Below are positions 20,241-32,044 of a stretch of 45,962 nucleotides of DNA, in pieces. The notes under the pieces were generated by a model. That model made no database searches. It was not told the origin of the DNA and worked only from the letters and a program-made list of their open reading frames with translations. Source of the stretch: Gilliamella bombi (GTDB taxonomy: Bacteria; Pseudomonadota; Gammaproteobacteria; Enterobacterales; Orbaceae); the NCBI RefSeq assembly GCF_900103255.1, contig NZ_FMWS01000002.1, forward strand, positions 1-45,962, read 5' to 3'. The number at the start of each line of letters is the position of its first letter. Positions within the stretch are counted from its first letter, which is position 1. The translations under genes and the position numbers were made by a program.

Positions 20241-22022
20241 TTAGTCTTTTTTTGATAAAACAAGTATTAAAGTCGCCAATTCTTTTTTCTCTGCGGTGCT
20301 TAAGCCGGAGACTCTCTCTTTTGCGATTAGTTCATCTTGCCTTTGGGCGAGTATATTATCATATAACTCTTTTAAAGTATGTGAAAAAATTGAGCCTATT
20401 TCGCCATCTTGATAATGACACTCCCAGGTGGATAAACGATTCAACTGCTTATAAAACGGTCTATCCATACACTCTATTAATATTTGTGCAGTAGTTATAT
20501 TGGGATAACGTTGACATAGTTCAAGTAATTCAACAAAAATCTCGATCCCGGCCATTTTAACCTGGCGAATCACATTTATATCGGAAACTTGCTCAGCAAG
20601 ATTAGGATATTGAAGTAATAAACCAATTAAAACTCGCATCGTTGTTAATTTCATTTGTGATGTAGGCGCTTTTTCATTTGCCTTTTCATCACGTTGGGAA
20701 CGATTTTCTTGAATTAATTGTTCTAATTGAGATACATCAAGTAAACCTAAATAATTACCGAGCTTCTGCAGTAAATTTAATCTAAAGGCTTTTGCCTTAA
20801 TTTGATCAAGTAGCGGTAAAGCTAGCGAACTCAATTTTGCTTTTCCTTCAGCCGTTTTTAAATCAACCTGTTTCAAAAGTTCATCAAATAAAAATTTCGA
20901 CAAATTTGAAGATTCATTTAAATATTTTTCAAAATTATCCTTACCGACTTTACGCACAAAACTATCAGGATCTTCATCTTGAGGTAAAAAAGCAAAAGTT
21001 ATTTTCTTACCATCGATTAAGCAAGGTAATAAAACATTAAGTGCCCGCCAAGCAGCGCTTCGTCCAGCATTATCGCCGTCATAACAAAATATTACCGAAT
21101 CTGTTGCTCTAAATAATAATTTAATATGCTCCTCTGATGTAGCCGTACCTAAAGCAGCAACAGCATAATCAATGCCATATTGAGCAAGCGAAACCACATC
21201 CATATAGCCTTCAACCACCATCAGTTGCTGAGGATTACGATTGACTTCTAGCGTTTCATAAAGTCCGTAAAGTTGAAAGCCTTTATGAAAAATGGGGGTT
21301 TCTGGTGAATTAATATATTTTGCAGAATCATTAATGATAGTTCGTCCACCAAACGCGATAACATTGCCTTGTCTATCGCGAATAGGAAACATGATTCTTC
21401 CACGAAAACGGTCATATTGATTACCCCTATCGTGGCTGACTTGCATGCCGGCTTGTTCATAAAGTGCTTCTTCAGCTTTTGTTTTAACCACACTTTGTGA
21501 AGTTAAACGCCACTCATTAGGCGCAAAACCAATTCTATACCGTGCTATAATTTCTGCATTGAGTCCCCGTTGCTCAAGATATTTTTGAGCATCAGTAGAT
21601 GTAGATAATGCTAATTGTTGCTGATAAAAATCAGTGATTTTGCCCATCAAAGTATATAGATCTCGACGTACATTTCTAGATTCAATGTGCTTTGATTGAT
21701 CAATTTGATTTTTATCGTTATCAATATAAGGGACACGAATCCCTTGCAAGCTAGCTAACTCCTCAATAGCTTCAGGAAAAGATAACCGCTCATATTGCAT
21801 TAAAAAATTAACAACAGATCCTGATGCGCCACATCCAAAACAATAAAAGATCTGTTTTTTTTCATTAAGAGAAAACGAAGCTGTTTTTTCATCATGAAAA
21901 GGGCAACAACCAAAATAATTATTCCCCTTTTTTTTCATTTTAACGCGTTTACCAATCACATCAAGAATGTTAGTTCGAGCAGTTAAATCCAAGATGAAAT
22001 CGCGAGGAATAAGACCTTTCAT
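20241..22022 (-). CDS. dnaG: DNA primase
   Basis: Makes RNA primers at the replication fork. 593 residues (E. coli 581). The N-terminal CHC2 zinc site is Cys40, His43, Cys61, Cys64 (CPFHDEKTASF...FYCFGCGASGS). The TOPRIM core shows VVEGYMDVVSL and FCYDGDNAGRSAAWRAL. The C-terminal third, which binds the DnaB helicase, is poorly conserved as usual. It lies between rpsU and rpoD; about 80 bp separate its stop from the rpoD start. Confidence 0.97.
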   Translation of the reverse strand: MKGLIPRDFILDLTARTNILDVIGKRVKMKKKGNNYFGCCPFHDEKTASFSLNEKKQIFYCFGCGASGSVVNFLMQYERLSFPEAIEELASLQGIRVPYIDNDKNQIDQSKHIESRNVRRDLYTLMGKITDFYQQQLALSTSTDAQKYLEQRGLNAEIIARYRIGFAPNEWRLTSQSVVKTKAEEALYEQAGMQVSHDRGNQYDRFRGRIMFPIRDRQGNVIAFGGRTIINDSAKYINSPETPIFHKGFQLYGLYETLEVNRNPQQLMVVEGYMDVVSLAQYGIDYAVAALGTATSEEHIKLLFRATDSVIFCYDGDNAGRSAAWRALNVLLPCLIDGKKITFAFLPQDEDPDSFVRKVGKDNFEKYLNESSNLSKFLFDELLKQVDLKTAEGKAKLSSLALPLLDQIKAKAFRLNLLQKLGNYLGLLDVSQLEQLIQENRSQRDEKANEKAPTSQMKLTTMRVLIGLLLQYPNLAEQVSDINVIRQVKMAGIEIFVELLELCQRYPNITTAQILIECMDRPFYKQLNRLSTWECHYQDGEIGSIFSHTLKELYDNILAQRQDELIAKERVSGLSTAEKKELATLILVLSKKD

Positions 22023-22059
22023 GATAAAACTTTAACCAGTTATGGTGTTATAAAAAGAC

Positions 22060-22087
22060 AACAAGCCGTATCAAAATACGGCTTGTT
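22060..22087 (-). terminator. hairpin between rpsU and dnaG
   Basis: Eleven-bp perfect stem AACAAGCCGTA / TACGGCTTGTT with a six-base loop, followed on the minus strand by only a short U-rich tract (CTTTTTATA). In E. coli a leaky terminator at the same place lowers dnaG expression relative to rpsU; this hairpin fits that role. Confidence 0.75.
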
Positions 22088-22165
22088 AGAATTCTTTATA
22101 TCAAAAAGATAATAAATTGATTTTTAATATCAATTTTAGTTTTCAGTATAAATAATCTTAAAATA

Positions 22166-22393
<228 letters not shown>

Positions 22394-22500
22394 TCAAATT
22401 TGTTTAATATCACAAGGGATTAAAATTAGTGCGCAATTTTACCCTCAATCGATATATGTTGTAAAGTAAAAAATAGAATTATTACAAGATAACAAATTAA

Positions 22501-23580
<1,080 letters not shown>

Positions 23581-23595
23581 TATTTTTTGAAATAC

Positions 23596-23620
23596 TGCTC
23601 TTTTCAAATTGGAAGGAGCA
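23596..23620 (+). terminator. possible weak terminator after hemB
   Basis: Ten-bp stem TGCTCTTTTC / GGAAGGAGCA containing two G-T pairs, five-base loop, followed by TTTAATT only. It is the one hairpin in the 285 bp between hemB and the next gene. Confidence 0.45.
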
Positions 23621-23864
23621 TTTAATTACCTATCTAGTATCTCATATTCATCAAATCACATTATTAATCATATTATTTAATAGCACTTTTACACTTCTTT
23701 TTAATTCACCAGTATAAGAAATTTATAGATAAACATTAATTATCATATTTATACTTGGACAATTATTGTACTTTACTAGAAAATGTAAAAAAGTTTCAGG
23801 AAAGCTATATGTTTATGTAAAAATCTGATAATATTTACGGGGATAAGTGATAAGGGAATAAAAA

Positions 23865-24635
23865 ATGATTTATGAACTCGTACCAAACGAATTACATGAT
23901 GAATTTAAAGCTTTTCATCATGACCTAGAAGAAATAACATCGCAACATGTGCAATCTTGTCCCTTCTGTAAAAAAACTGAATTCTATATAATTCGTTCAA
24001 AACCTAATAAAACATATCGTTGTAAAGACTGTCATAAATATTTTACCGTTTCAACCAATACTCCTTTCTATCGTTTAATGCCCTATAATTGGTTAGAGTT
24101 TATTTTTACCAACCGAATAAATAAAATGGGCTATAAAGAAATTGCGGACCGACTCGAAACATCGCTCGAAAAAGTTATACGACGAGATCGAGCTATTATT
24201 AACTATCTTCAAAGCTATTATCCATCATTACATAACTGGTATACACATCAAAAACAAACAAAACTAATGCCATCTTTAGTGGAACAATACAATACCATTA
24301 AAGCTAAAGTAACTGCCTTATTGAATGAACAAAATCCAACTTGTAAACACTGTGGTTCTAACGAAACAACCAAAATTGGTTCTCGCACTTGCTATCGCTG
24401 CAAACGGTGTCGACATAGCTTTAGTCTTTTAAGCAACACTAGTTTAAACCGTATACCCAAACCTGAATTGTGGTTACAATTCATTGAGTTACTTGTTTCT
24501 GGGGCTAATAACTCACAAATAGGAAAAGCTTTAAATTTACACAATGATACAGTACGTAAATGGCGCTCTGCTTGGTACTATATGATGAAAGATTGGCAAT
24601 GTGAAGCACTTGCAGTATGGTGCAAAAATAAATAA
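23865..24635 (+). CDS. protein with two zinc-ribbon/helix-turn-helix repeats (DUF746/IS-like)
   Basis: 256 residues made of two copies of one unit. Each has a four-cysteine ribbon (Cys32, 35, 53, 56 and Cys160, 163, 179, 182) followed by a helix-turn-helix: YKEIADRLETSLEKVIRRDRA in the first and NSQIGKALNLHNDTVRKWRSAWY in the second. The pattern CPFCxxxE...YRCKDCHKYF resembles the InsA protein of IS1 and the N-terminus of IS1595-type transposases, and DUF746 proteins. There is no DDE nuclease domain and no inverted repeats, so it is more likely a DNA-binding regulator than an active transposase. The lipoprotein gene 28 bp downstream is probably co-transcribed. Confidence 0.75.
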   Translation: MIYELVPNELHDEFKAFHHDLEEITSQHVQSCPFCKKTEFYIIRSKPNKTYRCKDCHKYFTVSTNTPFYRLMPYNWLEFIFTNRINKMGYKEIADRLETSLEKVIRRDRAIINYLQSYYPSLHNWYTHQKQTKLMPSLVEQYNTIKAKVTALLNEQNPTCKHCGSNETTKIGSRTCYRCKRCRHSFSLLSNTSLNRIPKPELWLQFIELLVSGANNSQIGKALNLHNDTVRKWRSAWYYMMKDWQCEALAVWCKNK

Positions 24636-24663
24636 GAAAACAGGATAAAAGGAAAATAGAACT

Positions 24664-25473
24664 ATGAGAAAAAATAATTTATTTTTATATACGTGCATAA
24701 TTAGCAGTACATTACTAATTAACGGTTGCGATGATAAAAAAACATCTGACAAAAAATCCTTACCACAACTACCAACAGCAGTTATTAATAGCTACCTTTT
24801 CCATACTGAGCCAGAGCTCTTACCATTTAGTAAAATGATTAAACAACAGCATATTCAAGGCTCATCAACTAAGATAATTAACTACAATGACAAAGGCTTT
24901 GTAGCTAATTATGATTTAGAAGGGCTACATGGCGAAATTAACTACGACACAGCTAAATATAGCTACGGCATGGGCGATACCAGAAACGTTTACGATATTA
25001 CTTTTGATTCTTCACAAAATATACTAGGTATGAAAAACAATGAAAATGATATCGTCGCAAGTTCAGAGTTCGATGAACAAGATCGTTTAGTTGAAACAAC
25101 TCTATCGCATTTTGCAGAAAATAATATCATTTTTAACAGCAAAATTATTTATGACAACAATCGTGTAGAACTCGTGTTATATAATGCCTATATTCCTGTA
25201 GATGAAAAAACAAAATTCCCTGTGTTGGCTCAAGAAAAAGAATTTGTATATAACGCAAACAATCAATTAGAAAAAACTATTATCAAAACCTTTAAATTAT
25301 CATCAAATGGAGACATCATCATTAATGATAAAAACGAACAAGAGGTAGAACTAATAGAAACTTGTACTTATTCAGATTATAATCCAAACAGTGATTGGAC
25401 TAAAGCTGTGTGTATTACAACAGGTGACGAATCAAAAACAGTTAATCTAACAAGAACAATTCAATATAATTAG
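24664..25473 (+). CDS. putative lipoprotein (269 aa), YnfC-like tail
   Basis: Signal peptide with lipobox INGC (Cys22). The mature part is a chain of beta-type phrases ([49 protein letters not shown]) reminiscent of YD-type repeats. The ending [18 protein letters not shown]...[10 protein letters not shown] is laid out like the end of E. coli YnfC (UPF0257), which also has CEYDSHANPVDC before a similar finish; that relation is tentative. It follows the zinc-ribbon gene closely and its last bases overlap the 3' end of the convergent nudC by 4 bp. No terminator is seen between them. Confidence 0.7.
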   Translation: MRKNNLFLYTCIISSTLLINGCDDKKTSDKKSLPQLPTAVINSYLFHTEPELLPFSKMIKQQHIQGSSTKIINYNDKGFVANYDLEGLHGEINYDTAKYSYGMGDTRNVYDITFDSSQNILGMKNNENDIVASSEFDEQDRLVETTLSHFAENNIIFNSKIIYDNNRVELVLYNAYIPVDEKTKFPVLAQEKEFVYNANNQLEKTIIKTFKLSSNGDIIINDKNEQEVELIETCTYSDYNPNSDWTKAVCITTGDESKTVNLTRTIQYN

Positions 25474-26273
25474 TCATTGCCATATTCATCATATTCGCGG
25501 CAAAGTATAATTGTATCCTCAATTAAGCGTCTAGCAATGGTGCCATACTCAGGAATTTTAGGTAACTCTGTATAATGGTACCAATTTGCTTCAATGAGTT
25601 CGTTTTTATCTACCACTATTTCACCGCTATCATAATCAGCTAAATAAGCCATCATTAATGAATTTGGAAATGGCCAAGGTTGCGAACCAACATAACGAAT
25701 ATTTTTAATTTTTATTTTTGATTCTTCAAATACTTCTCGTTCAACGGCTGTTTCCATTGTTTCACCGATTTCAGTAAAACCAGCTAAAACGGTATATAAG
25801 TTATCTTGATTATGCCTAACATGTTTTGCTAATAAAATTTTATTATTATGACGAATTGCCACAATAATAGATGGCGAAATTTGTGGATAATAACGCTCTT
25901 TACAGTGATCGCATAGACAACACCATTCTGTGCTACTGATATACATCTCATGCCCACAATATCCACAATATTTATGGGAACGATAAAATTCAGAAAGTTG
26001 CACAGCCCGACCAGCTAAATTAAATAATGATTGATCTGTTCTATCAAGTAATGAACGAACTGAACTCATCGCATTTTTCATTTCATCACAAATCAGCCAA
26101 GCTGTTTGCCCATTCCATTCACCTATTGGTTGAGCAAGTTTATTGGTAAAACCAAATTCATCAGCACACCCAACAGGAACTTCACCATTAGGCAGCCATA
26201 ATCGTCCATTAGCACTTACAAACCAATAACCGTTTTCATTACCTATTAAATTAAATTGTTGCTGTATATTCAT
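25470..26273 (-). CDS. nudC: NAD(+) diphosphatase / RNA-decapping Nudix hydrolase NudC
   Basis: Cleaves NADH and removes NAD caps from RNA. 267 residues. Zinc ribbon Cys103-Cys106 ... Cys121-Cys124 ([15 protein letters not shown]), Nudix box [21 protein letters not shown], and the NudC-specific [14 protein letters not shown]. The N-terminal domain is weakly conserved. Convergent with the lipoprotein gene and downstream of yidC; the yidC terminator lies between them. Confidence 0.94.
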   Translation of the reverse strand: MNIQQQFNLIGNENGYWFVSANGRLWLPNGEVPVGCADEFGFTNKLAQPIGEWNGQTAWLICDEMKNAMSSVRSLLDRTDQSLFNLAGRAVQLSEFYRSHKYCGYCGHEMYISSTEWCCLCDHCKERYYPQISPSIIVAIRHNNKILLAKHVRHNQDNLYTVLAGFTEIGETMETAVEREVFEESKIKIKNIRYVGSQPWPFPNSLMMAYLADYDSGEIVVDKNELIEANWYHYTELPKIPEYGTIARRLIEDTIILCREYDEYGND

Positions 26274-26289
26274 ATTATTAACACCAAAG

Positions 26290-26323
26290 ATAAAAACAAA
26301 AAAGGAGGATTACTCCTCCTTTT
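26290..26323 (-). terminator. intrinsic terminator of the rpmH-rnpA-yidD-yidC operon
   Basis: Perfect ten-bp stem AAAAGGAGGA / TCCTCCTTTT with a four-base loop, followed on the minus strand by TTTTGTTTTT. Confidence 0.9.
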
Positions 26324-26331
26324 AATCGATA

Positions 26332-27954
26332 CTATTTCTTTTTCTTCTCGTGAAGTCCCTTTTTCTCAAGTTCCCAGTAAATAATTCGTTGCTGAGCAAT
26401 TGTGAATAAGTTACTGACGATATAATATAAAACCAAGCCTGATGGGAACCATAAGAAGAACAACGTAAAAATTAATGGCATATAAGTCATTAATTTTTGT
26501 TGTAGTGGATCGGTAACAGGTGTTGGTGACATTTTCTGAATTAAAAACATACTGACACCCATTAATAAAGGCAAAATATAGTATGGATCTTGCGCTGATA
26601 AATCATAAATCCAAAGCGCAAATGGCGCATGTCGTAGTTCAACTGTACTACTTAACATATAGAACAATGATAAAAAAATCGGCATTTGGATAATTAATGG
26701 CAGACAACCACCTAATGGATTTACTTTTTCTTGCTTGTAAAGCGCCATTGTTTCTACACTAATTTTTTGCCTATTATCACCATAACGCTCTTTTAAAGCT
26801 TGTATGCGAGGCTGTAACAACTTCATTTTCGCCATTGAACGATACTGAGCACGAGTTAATGGGAATAAAATACCTCGAACAATAAATGTGATAACAATAA
26901 TTGAGAAGCCCCAGTTACCAACAAAACTCTGAATAAACTTCAACAAATAAAACAACGGTTGTGATAAAAACCATAACCATCCATAGTCAACAACTAAATC
27001 AAGATGATTGGCTGTTTCTTTCAATTGGCTTTGAATTTCTGGTCCTAACCATAATTTTGCACCAATAATTTGTGAACTCCCCGCAGGAATAACTGCTGAT
27101 TCACTTTTGAAACCAATTGTTGCTTGAGAATTATTAGTCGTTGCACGAGAATAAAATAGATTATTTTTATCCTGTGCGGGTACCCATGCGGAAGCAAAAT
27201 AGTGTTGCAACATCGCAATCCAACCCGTTTGAGTCTCAACCGATAAAGCTTTATCTTTGATATCATCAAAACTGTATTTACTATAATTAGAACTAGAACT
27301 AGAGTAAGCTGTACCACGGAATGCGCTTTGTCCTAATCCACTACCACCTTCGGTTGGAATATCATCAGGTAATTTAATTGTTTGTTTTAATTGACCATAC
27401 ATGGCAACATCAACAGGTGCACTGCTTTGGTTATTAATATCATACTGAACATCAATAGAATAACTACCACGGTGTAATATATAGTATTTAGTATAACTTA
27501 CACCATTAACTTGATAAGTAAGAGGAACACGCAATTCATCTTGCCCATCAGCTAAAACATATTCTGACTTTTCAGTTTGATAGACTGGGCGTTTTGATCC
27601 TTGATTTGCATTATCAGGACCATCCTTACCTGTTAATCCGCTTTCAGCAACATAAACAAAATCTGGACGAGATGTTAATAATTGGAAAGGCGTACCAGAA
27701 TGAAGCGTTTGCTCATATTTCAATAATTGTGCAGCCTGAACATCCCCACCATAAGTATTAATAGTGAGTGACAGCACATCTGATTTTACAGTAATTGTTT
27801 TACCTACTGCGCCAGCTATTGAGCCATCATCACTTTGTTGTGTTAATTGGTTTTCGATCGGGGGTTTAGGTGTGTGATCTTCTTCCCACGCTTTCCAAAT
27901 AAAAAAAGATACAAAAAGTAAAGCAATGACTAAAATATTACGTTGAGATCCCAT
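26332..27954 (-). CDS. yidC: membrane protein insertase YidC
   Basis: Inner-membrane insertase acting alone or with SecYEG. 540 residues. N-terminal anchor ([18 protein letters not shown]), a periplasmic beta domain of about 300 residues, and the conserved C-terminal core: [43 protein letters not shown]-like [34 protein letters not shown], and a closing [18 protein letters not shown]. Its ATG overlaps the yidD TAA by one base (TAATG), so translation is coupled. Confidence 0.97.
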   Translation of the reverse strand: MGSQRNILVIALLFVSFFIWKAWEEDHTPKPPIENQLTQQSDDGSIAGAVGKTITVKSDVLSLTINTYGGDVQAAQLLKYEQTLHSGTPFQLLTSRPDFVYVAESGLTGKDGPDNANQGSKRPVYQTEKSEYVLADGQDELRVPLTYQVNGVSYTKYYILHRGSYSIDVQYDINNQSSAPVDVAMYGQLKQTIKLPDDIPTEGGSGLGQSAFRGTAYSSSSSNYSKYSFDDIKDKALSVETQTGWIAMLQHYFASAWVPAQDKNNLFYSRATTNNSQATIGFKSESAVIPAGSSQIIGAKLWLGPEIQSQLKETANHLDLVVDYGWLWFLSQPLFYLLKFIQSFVGNWGFSIIVITFIVRGILFPLTRAQYRSMAKMKLLQPRIQALKERYGDNRQKISVETMALYKQEKVNPLGGCLPLIIQMPIFLSLFYMLSSTVELRHAPFALWIYDLSAQDPYYILPLLMGVSMFLIQKMSPTPVTDPLQQKLMTYMPLIFTLFFLWFPSGLVLYYIVSNLFTIAQQRIIYWELEKKGLHEKKKK

Positions 27955-28196
27955 TAGTGTTTTTCTCTATTGGTTTTAATTTTTGGAGGAACAAAATCTT
28001 CTCCTCCTTCATGTAAAGGATGACATTTTAATACACGTTTAACGGTTAGCCAACCACCTTTTATTAATCCAAAGCGTCTCAGTGCAATTATTGCATACTG
28101 TGAACATGTCGGTGTAAAGCGACATTTAGGACCTAATAAAGGACTAATAAAACGTTGATAAACACGAACAAAAAACACAAAAACATTAACTATCAT
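27954..28196 (-). CDS. yidD: membrane protein insertion efficiency factor YidD
   Basis: Small membrane-associated protein that helps insertion of membrane proteins. The core [33 protein letters not shown]...[25 protein letters not shown] is fully conserved, with its cysteines. The start at 28196 gives 80 residues, near the family length (E. coli 85). A longer frame opens at an ATG at 28277 and would overlap rnpA by 34 bp, giving 107 residues; the extra part is not conserved-looking, and neither start has a clear Shine-Dalgarno. Confidence 0.9.
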   Translation of the reverse strand: MIVNVFVFFVRVYQRFISPLLGPKCRFTPTCSQYAIIALRRFGLIKGGWLTVKRVLKCHPLHEGGEDFVPPKIKTNREKH

Positions 28197-28243
28197 ATAG
28201 TTAAATGCATAAGTATGCTGTTTAATAATCAATTTAAATTTAT

Positions 28244-28600
28244 TCAAGCCTCGTATTTGGCTATGATTCGTTGGCATAATTTATTCAGTGTTTCAACGAG
28301 TTGCTGATTATCTAAGTCGATAACTGGCTGTTTGGCCATCACAATAAAATCAATATTAGGAAATTGATGTTGATGAAGCCGAAAATACTCTTTAGCCAGT
28401 CGCCTTATACGATTACGCTCATGAGCTCGTTTCACTTGTTTTTTAGCTATAGCAAACCCTAACCGCATATGATTGTAGTTATTTTTTCGTGCAACTAAAG
28501 TTAAAAACGGAGAACCAGCCCGAATGGACTCTTGGAAGACATGATTGAAATCAAAGGGAGTTAACAACCGCAACTCCCGAGGAAAAGTGAACTTAATCAC
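28244..28600 (-). CDS. rnpA: ribonuclease P protein component
   Basis: Protein subunit of RNase P. 118 residues with the family signature [22 protein letters not shown] and N-terminal [20 protein letters not shown]. It begins 11 bp after rpmH. Confidence 0.96.
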   Translation of the reverse strand: MIKFTFPRELRLLTPFDFNHVFQESIRAGSPFLTLVARKNNYNHMRLGFAIAKKQVKRAHERNRIRRLAKEYFRLHQHQFPNIDFIVMAKQPVIDLDNQQLVETLNKLCQRIIAKYEA

Positions 28601-28611
28601 CCAACTTTAAA

Positions 28612-28758
<147 letters not shown>

Positions 28759-28962
28759 TTATATCCAAATCTAATTATCAACAGGTTGCAGAGTAAAAAC
28801 TCCACAGCATTAATTAAAGAGGTCGGAATTATAGTGCCTATTTTATTTTTCGTCAATGAGATTTTTACAGATAAATCCCATTAACCCTTAATTACCATAC
28901 GATAAAATAAAATAGAATAAATAGATTATAAAATAATAAGTTATAACTAAAAAAACAATTAA

Positions 28963-29991
28963 CTAATTCCAAAAAGTAAGTACTTGTTTACTTTTCTCAC
29001 CACCGATTTCGCGCGCTAATTTAGGCACTAAATAACCAGATACTTGCTCGGCAAGCTGTTTCATTATTAATTTAGCTGAGTTATCATCAACTAGAAAATG
29101 AGCAGCTCCTTGTACTTTATCTAATAAATGAATGTAATAAGGCAAAATGCCAATATCAAAAAGTTTATTACTTAACTGAGCCAAAACATTGGCATTATCA
29201 TTAATATTTTTCAGTAATACACTTTGATTTAGCACAATCACGTCACTCTTTTTTAAAAGCCCAACTGCGTCAGCAACTGCATTATCAATTTCATTTGAAT
29301 GATTAATGTGAGTAATTACTACAATTTGCAACCTACTTTCAACAAATAACCGACAAAGTTCAGCCGTTACTCGTGAAGGAATAACAACAGCCAAACGCGT
29401 ATGAATCCGTAAACGCTTAACATGAGGGATTTTTTCAAGTGCATTAATCAAAAAAGCCATTTCATGATCTTTTGCCATTAACGGATCACCTCCTGATAAA
29501 ATAATTTCATCAAGTTCAGGATGATTTGCAATATATTCAAGCGCAATGGCAAGATTCTTCTTAGATCCTTGATTATCATGATAAGGGAAATGCCGTCTAA
29601 AACAGTAACGGCAGTTAATTGCACAAGCGGTCTTAGTGATCAATAATGCCCGATTGTGATACTTATGCAATAATCCAGGAATGGCATTATCTTGCTCTTG
29701 TAATGGGTCATGACTATACCCTTCAACTTTTAATAACTCCCTATCATCACAAAGCACCTGTAACAAAAGTGGGTCATTACTATTACCCTTTTCCATTCGA
29801 TTAATAAAAGCCCTAGGAACTCGAAGCGGAAACGCCTTTTTTGCTTGTTGCATGCGGATTGAAATGGTATTGGGATCTAGTCCTAAATAGGAGTATAAAA
29901 CGTTGATATCTGTCACAACATTGGCCAGATCAAAAATCCACTCATCTTTATTATTTGGTAGTTCAACTTTTTGCTGTATAATACGACTCAT
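28963..29991 (-). CDS. epmB: EF-P beta-lysylation protein EpmB (lysine 2,3-aminomutase)
   Basis: Radical-SAM enzyme making beta-lysine used to modify EF-P. 342 residues. The iron-sulfur motif is Cys123-Cys127-Cys130 (CAINCRYCFRRHFPY). EIILSGGDPLMAKD and RLRIHTRLAVVIPSRV are family motifs, and the C-terminus has the PLP-binding region PYYIHLLDKVQGAAHF. Divergent from its substrate gene efp, with only 33 bp between the two start codons. Confidence 0.96.
   Translation of the reverse strand: MSRIIQQKVELPNNKDEWIFDLANVVTDINVLYSYLGLDPNTISIRMQQAKKAFPLRVPRAFINRMEKGNSNDPLLLQVLCDDRELLKVEGYSHDPLQEQDNAIPGLLHKYHNRALLITKTACAINCRYCFRRHFPYHDNQGSKKNLAIALEYIANHPELDEIILSGGDPLMAKDHEMAFLINALEKIPHVKRLRIHTRLAVVIPSRVTAELCRLFVESRLQIVVITHINHSNEIDNAVADAVGLLKKSDVIVLNQSVLLKNINDNANVLAQLSNKLFDIGILPYYIHLLDKVQGAAHFLVDDNSAKLIMKQLAEQVSGYLVPKLAREIGGEKSKQVLTFWN
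29955..29982 (+). promoter_or_regulatory. probable efp promoter inside the 5' end of epmB
   Basis: TTGGTA, 16 bp, then a perfect TATAAT at 29977-29982. The start of transcription would fall about 35 bp before the efp ATG. The element lies within the first codons of epmB because the intergenic gap is only 33 bp. Confidence 0.6.
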
Positions 29992-30024
29992 TTTTTGTAA
30001 TTCAGAATTTTAGTTGGAGCTTTT

Positions 30025-30591
30025 ATGGCATCTTATAGTACTAATGAGTTTAAAGCTGGTCTTAAAATAATGCAAGACGGCGAACCGTGTGTCATTGTTG
30101 AAAATGAGTTTTATAAACCAGGTAAAGGTCAATCTATTAATCGTGTAAAAATTAAAAAATTACTTTCAGGCAAAACTGTCGACAAAACATTCAAATCAGG
30201 CGAATCAGTTGAAGCCGCTGACGTTGTTGATATGAATTTAACTTATCTTTATACCGATGGTGAATTTTGGCATTTTATGAATAACGATACATTTGAGCAA
30301 CTTTCGGCTGACGCCAAAGCGGTTGGCGACAATGCAAAATGGTTAGTTGATCAAGCGGAATGTATTTTAACTTTATGGAACGGCCAACCGATTGCAGTAA
30401 CACCACCAAATTTTGTTGAACTTGAAGTAATCGAAACTGATCCAGGTTTAAAAGGCGACACAGCAGGAACAGGTGGTAAACCAGCAACATTATCAACAGG
30501 TGCAGTTGTTCGCGTGCCTTTATTTGTACAAATTGGCGAGATCCTTAAAGTAGATACCCGTTCAGGTGAATACGTATCACGCGTAAAATAA
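30025..30591 (+). CDS. efp: elongation factor P
   Basis: Relieves ribosome stalling at polyproline. 188 residues. Lys34 in FYKPGKGQ is the site lysylated by EpmA using EpmB's product, so the adjacent epmB makes sense. Also typical are [23 protein letters not shown] and [29 protein letters not shown] precedes the ATG. A strong stem-loop without a clear U-run follows. Confidence 0.97.
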   Translation: MASYSTNEFKAGLKIMQDGEPCVIVENEFYKPGKGQSINRVKIKKLLSGKTVDKTFKSGESVEAADVVDMNLTYLYTDGEFWHFMNNDTFEQLSADAKAVGDNAKWLVDQAECILTLWNGQPIAVTPPNFVELEVIETDPGLKGDTAGTGGKPATLSTGAVVRVPLFVQIGEILKVDTRSGEYVSRVK

Positions 30592-30610
30592 ATTAACATT
30601 TATCGCAGAA

Positions 30611-30637
30611 CAAGAGAGGTTGCACTAACCTCTCTTG
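30611..30637 (+). terminator. stem-loop after efp
   Basis: Eleven-bp perfect stem CAAGAGAGGTT / AACCTCTCTTG with a five-base loop. It lacks a U-run (CTCATC follows), so it may be a weak or processing-type terminator. Confidence 0.55.
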
Positions 30638-30837
30638 CTCATCTAAACAGCATAAATTTAATCTTACTGTTTTACGCCAATCCAATGATTAAAACCTTTT
30701 AAAATCTATCCAAATTTAATTATCAACACAATTTTTACATACCCAATAAAAAGTATAGTTTTAAGACAGCAACTAAATAAAATATCATTACTTTTCAAAT
30801 ATGTTAAAATTCAAATAAAATAAGATAAGGAAATAGA

Positions 30838-31398
30838 ATGATAACAATTAATATGTTAACTCAGAATAAAAAGCTATCTGATTTTGAGGATGTAATAGAA
30901 ATCTTTGATAAAATTTATGAATATATACCTTGCGAATCTGATCTAAGCACAAAGCTGGATCGCGATGCCTTTTATGCTTTTGTTGTCATTCATACCATCA
31001 GCCACTGGCAAAGTGATGGTTGGTGTAATCTTTTATGGAATTATGCTACAGCAAAATATATCGTACCCGCAATGAAAGCGGTAAATTTACCACAAATTGC
31101 AGATGCTTTTGAACAAGTAGAACAAACTTATCCCTTTTCCTATTCAGAATGTGAAAATGAAAAAGAATTATGTAGTTTAGCCAATTTTATTGAAAACCCA
31201 CGGCAAAAGCGCAAATATATTTCTTCAGAAAGATTATTAGCCATTTCGGAAGAACAACGTCAAACCTACTCAAAAAATTTTATCACTAAATTAAAAATAT
31301 TAGATGATCTGGTTACACCTTTATGGGATTATCAAGCACCAGAACAGGAAGTCTGGCGACCTGTCATTCATTTTATAAATCAACATATACAAAAGTAA
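30838..31398 (+). CDS. hypothetical protein, possibly DMP19/DUF4375-like (186 aa)
   Basis: A soluble, acidic, helical protein with no signal peptide. The stretch AFVVIHTISHWQSDGWCNLLWNYATAKYIVPAMKAVNLPQIADAFEQ resembles the GW-containing helical core of DMP19/DUF4375 proteins, some of which mimic DNA; that match is by eye and tentative. The ATG follows AAGGAAATAG. Single gene downstream of efp; no terminator is apparent after it. Confidence 0.65.
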   Translation: MITINMLTQNKKLSDFEDVIEIFDKIYEYIPCESDLSTKLDRDAFYAFVVIHTISHWQSDGWCNLLWNYATAKYIVPAMKAVNLPQIADAFEQVEQTYPFSYSECENEKELCSLANFIENPRQKRKYISSERLLAISEEQRQTYSKNFITKLKILDDLVTPLWDYQAPEQEVWRPVIHFINQHIQK

Positions 31399-31516
31399 TC
31401 TATAACGATCTAATCCCAAAAAATTAAGGGGGGGCACAACCGACCATCTTAATTAATCTTTAATGGACAATATTTTGTGGTAAATTTGAACACATTCCCG
31501 AATATCCAAACTAAAA

Positions 31517-32044
31517 TTATTTTACCTTTTCAGCGCTACACACTAATTTAGCAAGTGTTCCTTGTTGCTGATCTTGGGTATAAATTGCCCAACAAGTTTT
31601 CAGCGAGGCATCAATAGGCTTTATCAGTTGTACTTTGTTATTATAGCTATAATTGCAGCTAGCCCAAAAGCTCAATTTATTGGTATCATTACTACCATCT
31701 AACAACCAAACTGCCTTATATTTTTTCCCATTTATTGTCGCTGGCTTAGGTTTTATTTGTTTTGCGGAATCGGCTGATTTTCCTGAATATACTTCTACTT
31801 GATTTAGTCGACGTAAAGAAGTACTGTGAGCAATATCTTCTGGCAAAATTAAACTATCAATTTTTTTCATATCATAGCCTTCTTCAGACACTTCCCAACC
31901 ATCAGGTACAACTTCTAAATCAGGTTTAGAATATTTTATTGTTACCGATTCGGGACAAACTATCTCTTCATTTGCGTTAACTGAATCACAAAAACTTGCC
32001 CCTATTATGGCTATTGTTGCTAAATTTAAAATTTTATTTTTCAC
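31517..32044 (-). CDS. putative secreted protein, STY0300-like (175 aa), paralogue 1
   Basis: Signal peptide ending SVNANEE, so periplasmic or secreted. The mature part has the layout CPESVTI...VVPDGWEV...VEVYSGKSA...INGKKYKAVWLLDG...FWASCNYSYNNKVQLIKPID-ASLKTCWAIY, matching what I know as the STY0300 family: CP near the N-terminus, P-x-GW, then W...C-x-Y and a late C. Four cysteines. The next gene is a diverged tandem copy on the same strand. Function unknown. Confidence 0.75.
   Translation of the reverse strand: MKNKILNLATIAIIGASFCDSVNANEEIVCPESVTIKYSKPDLEVVPDGWEVSEEGYDMKKIDSLILPEDIAHSTSLRRLNQVEVYSGKSADSAKQIKPKPATINGKKYKAVWLLDGSNDTNKLSFWASCNYSYNNKVQLIKPIDASLKTCWAIYTQDQQQGTLAKLVCSAEKVK

Noticed and set aside
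23865-24635. Active insertion sequence
   Set aside because: Zinc-ribbon and HTH parts resemble IS1/IS1595 heads, but there is no catalytic DDE domain and no terminal inverted repeats or target duplication were seen.
28197-28277. Longer YidD overlapping rnpA
   Set aside because: The extra 27 residues overlap the end of rnpA and do not resemble YidD N-termini; kept only as an alternative.
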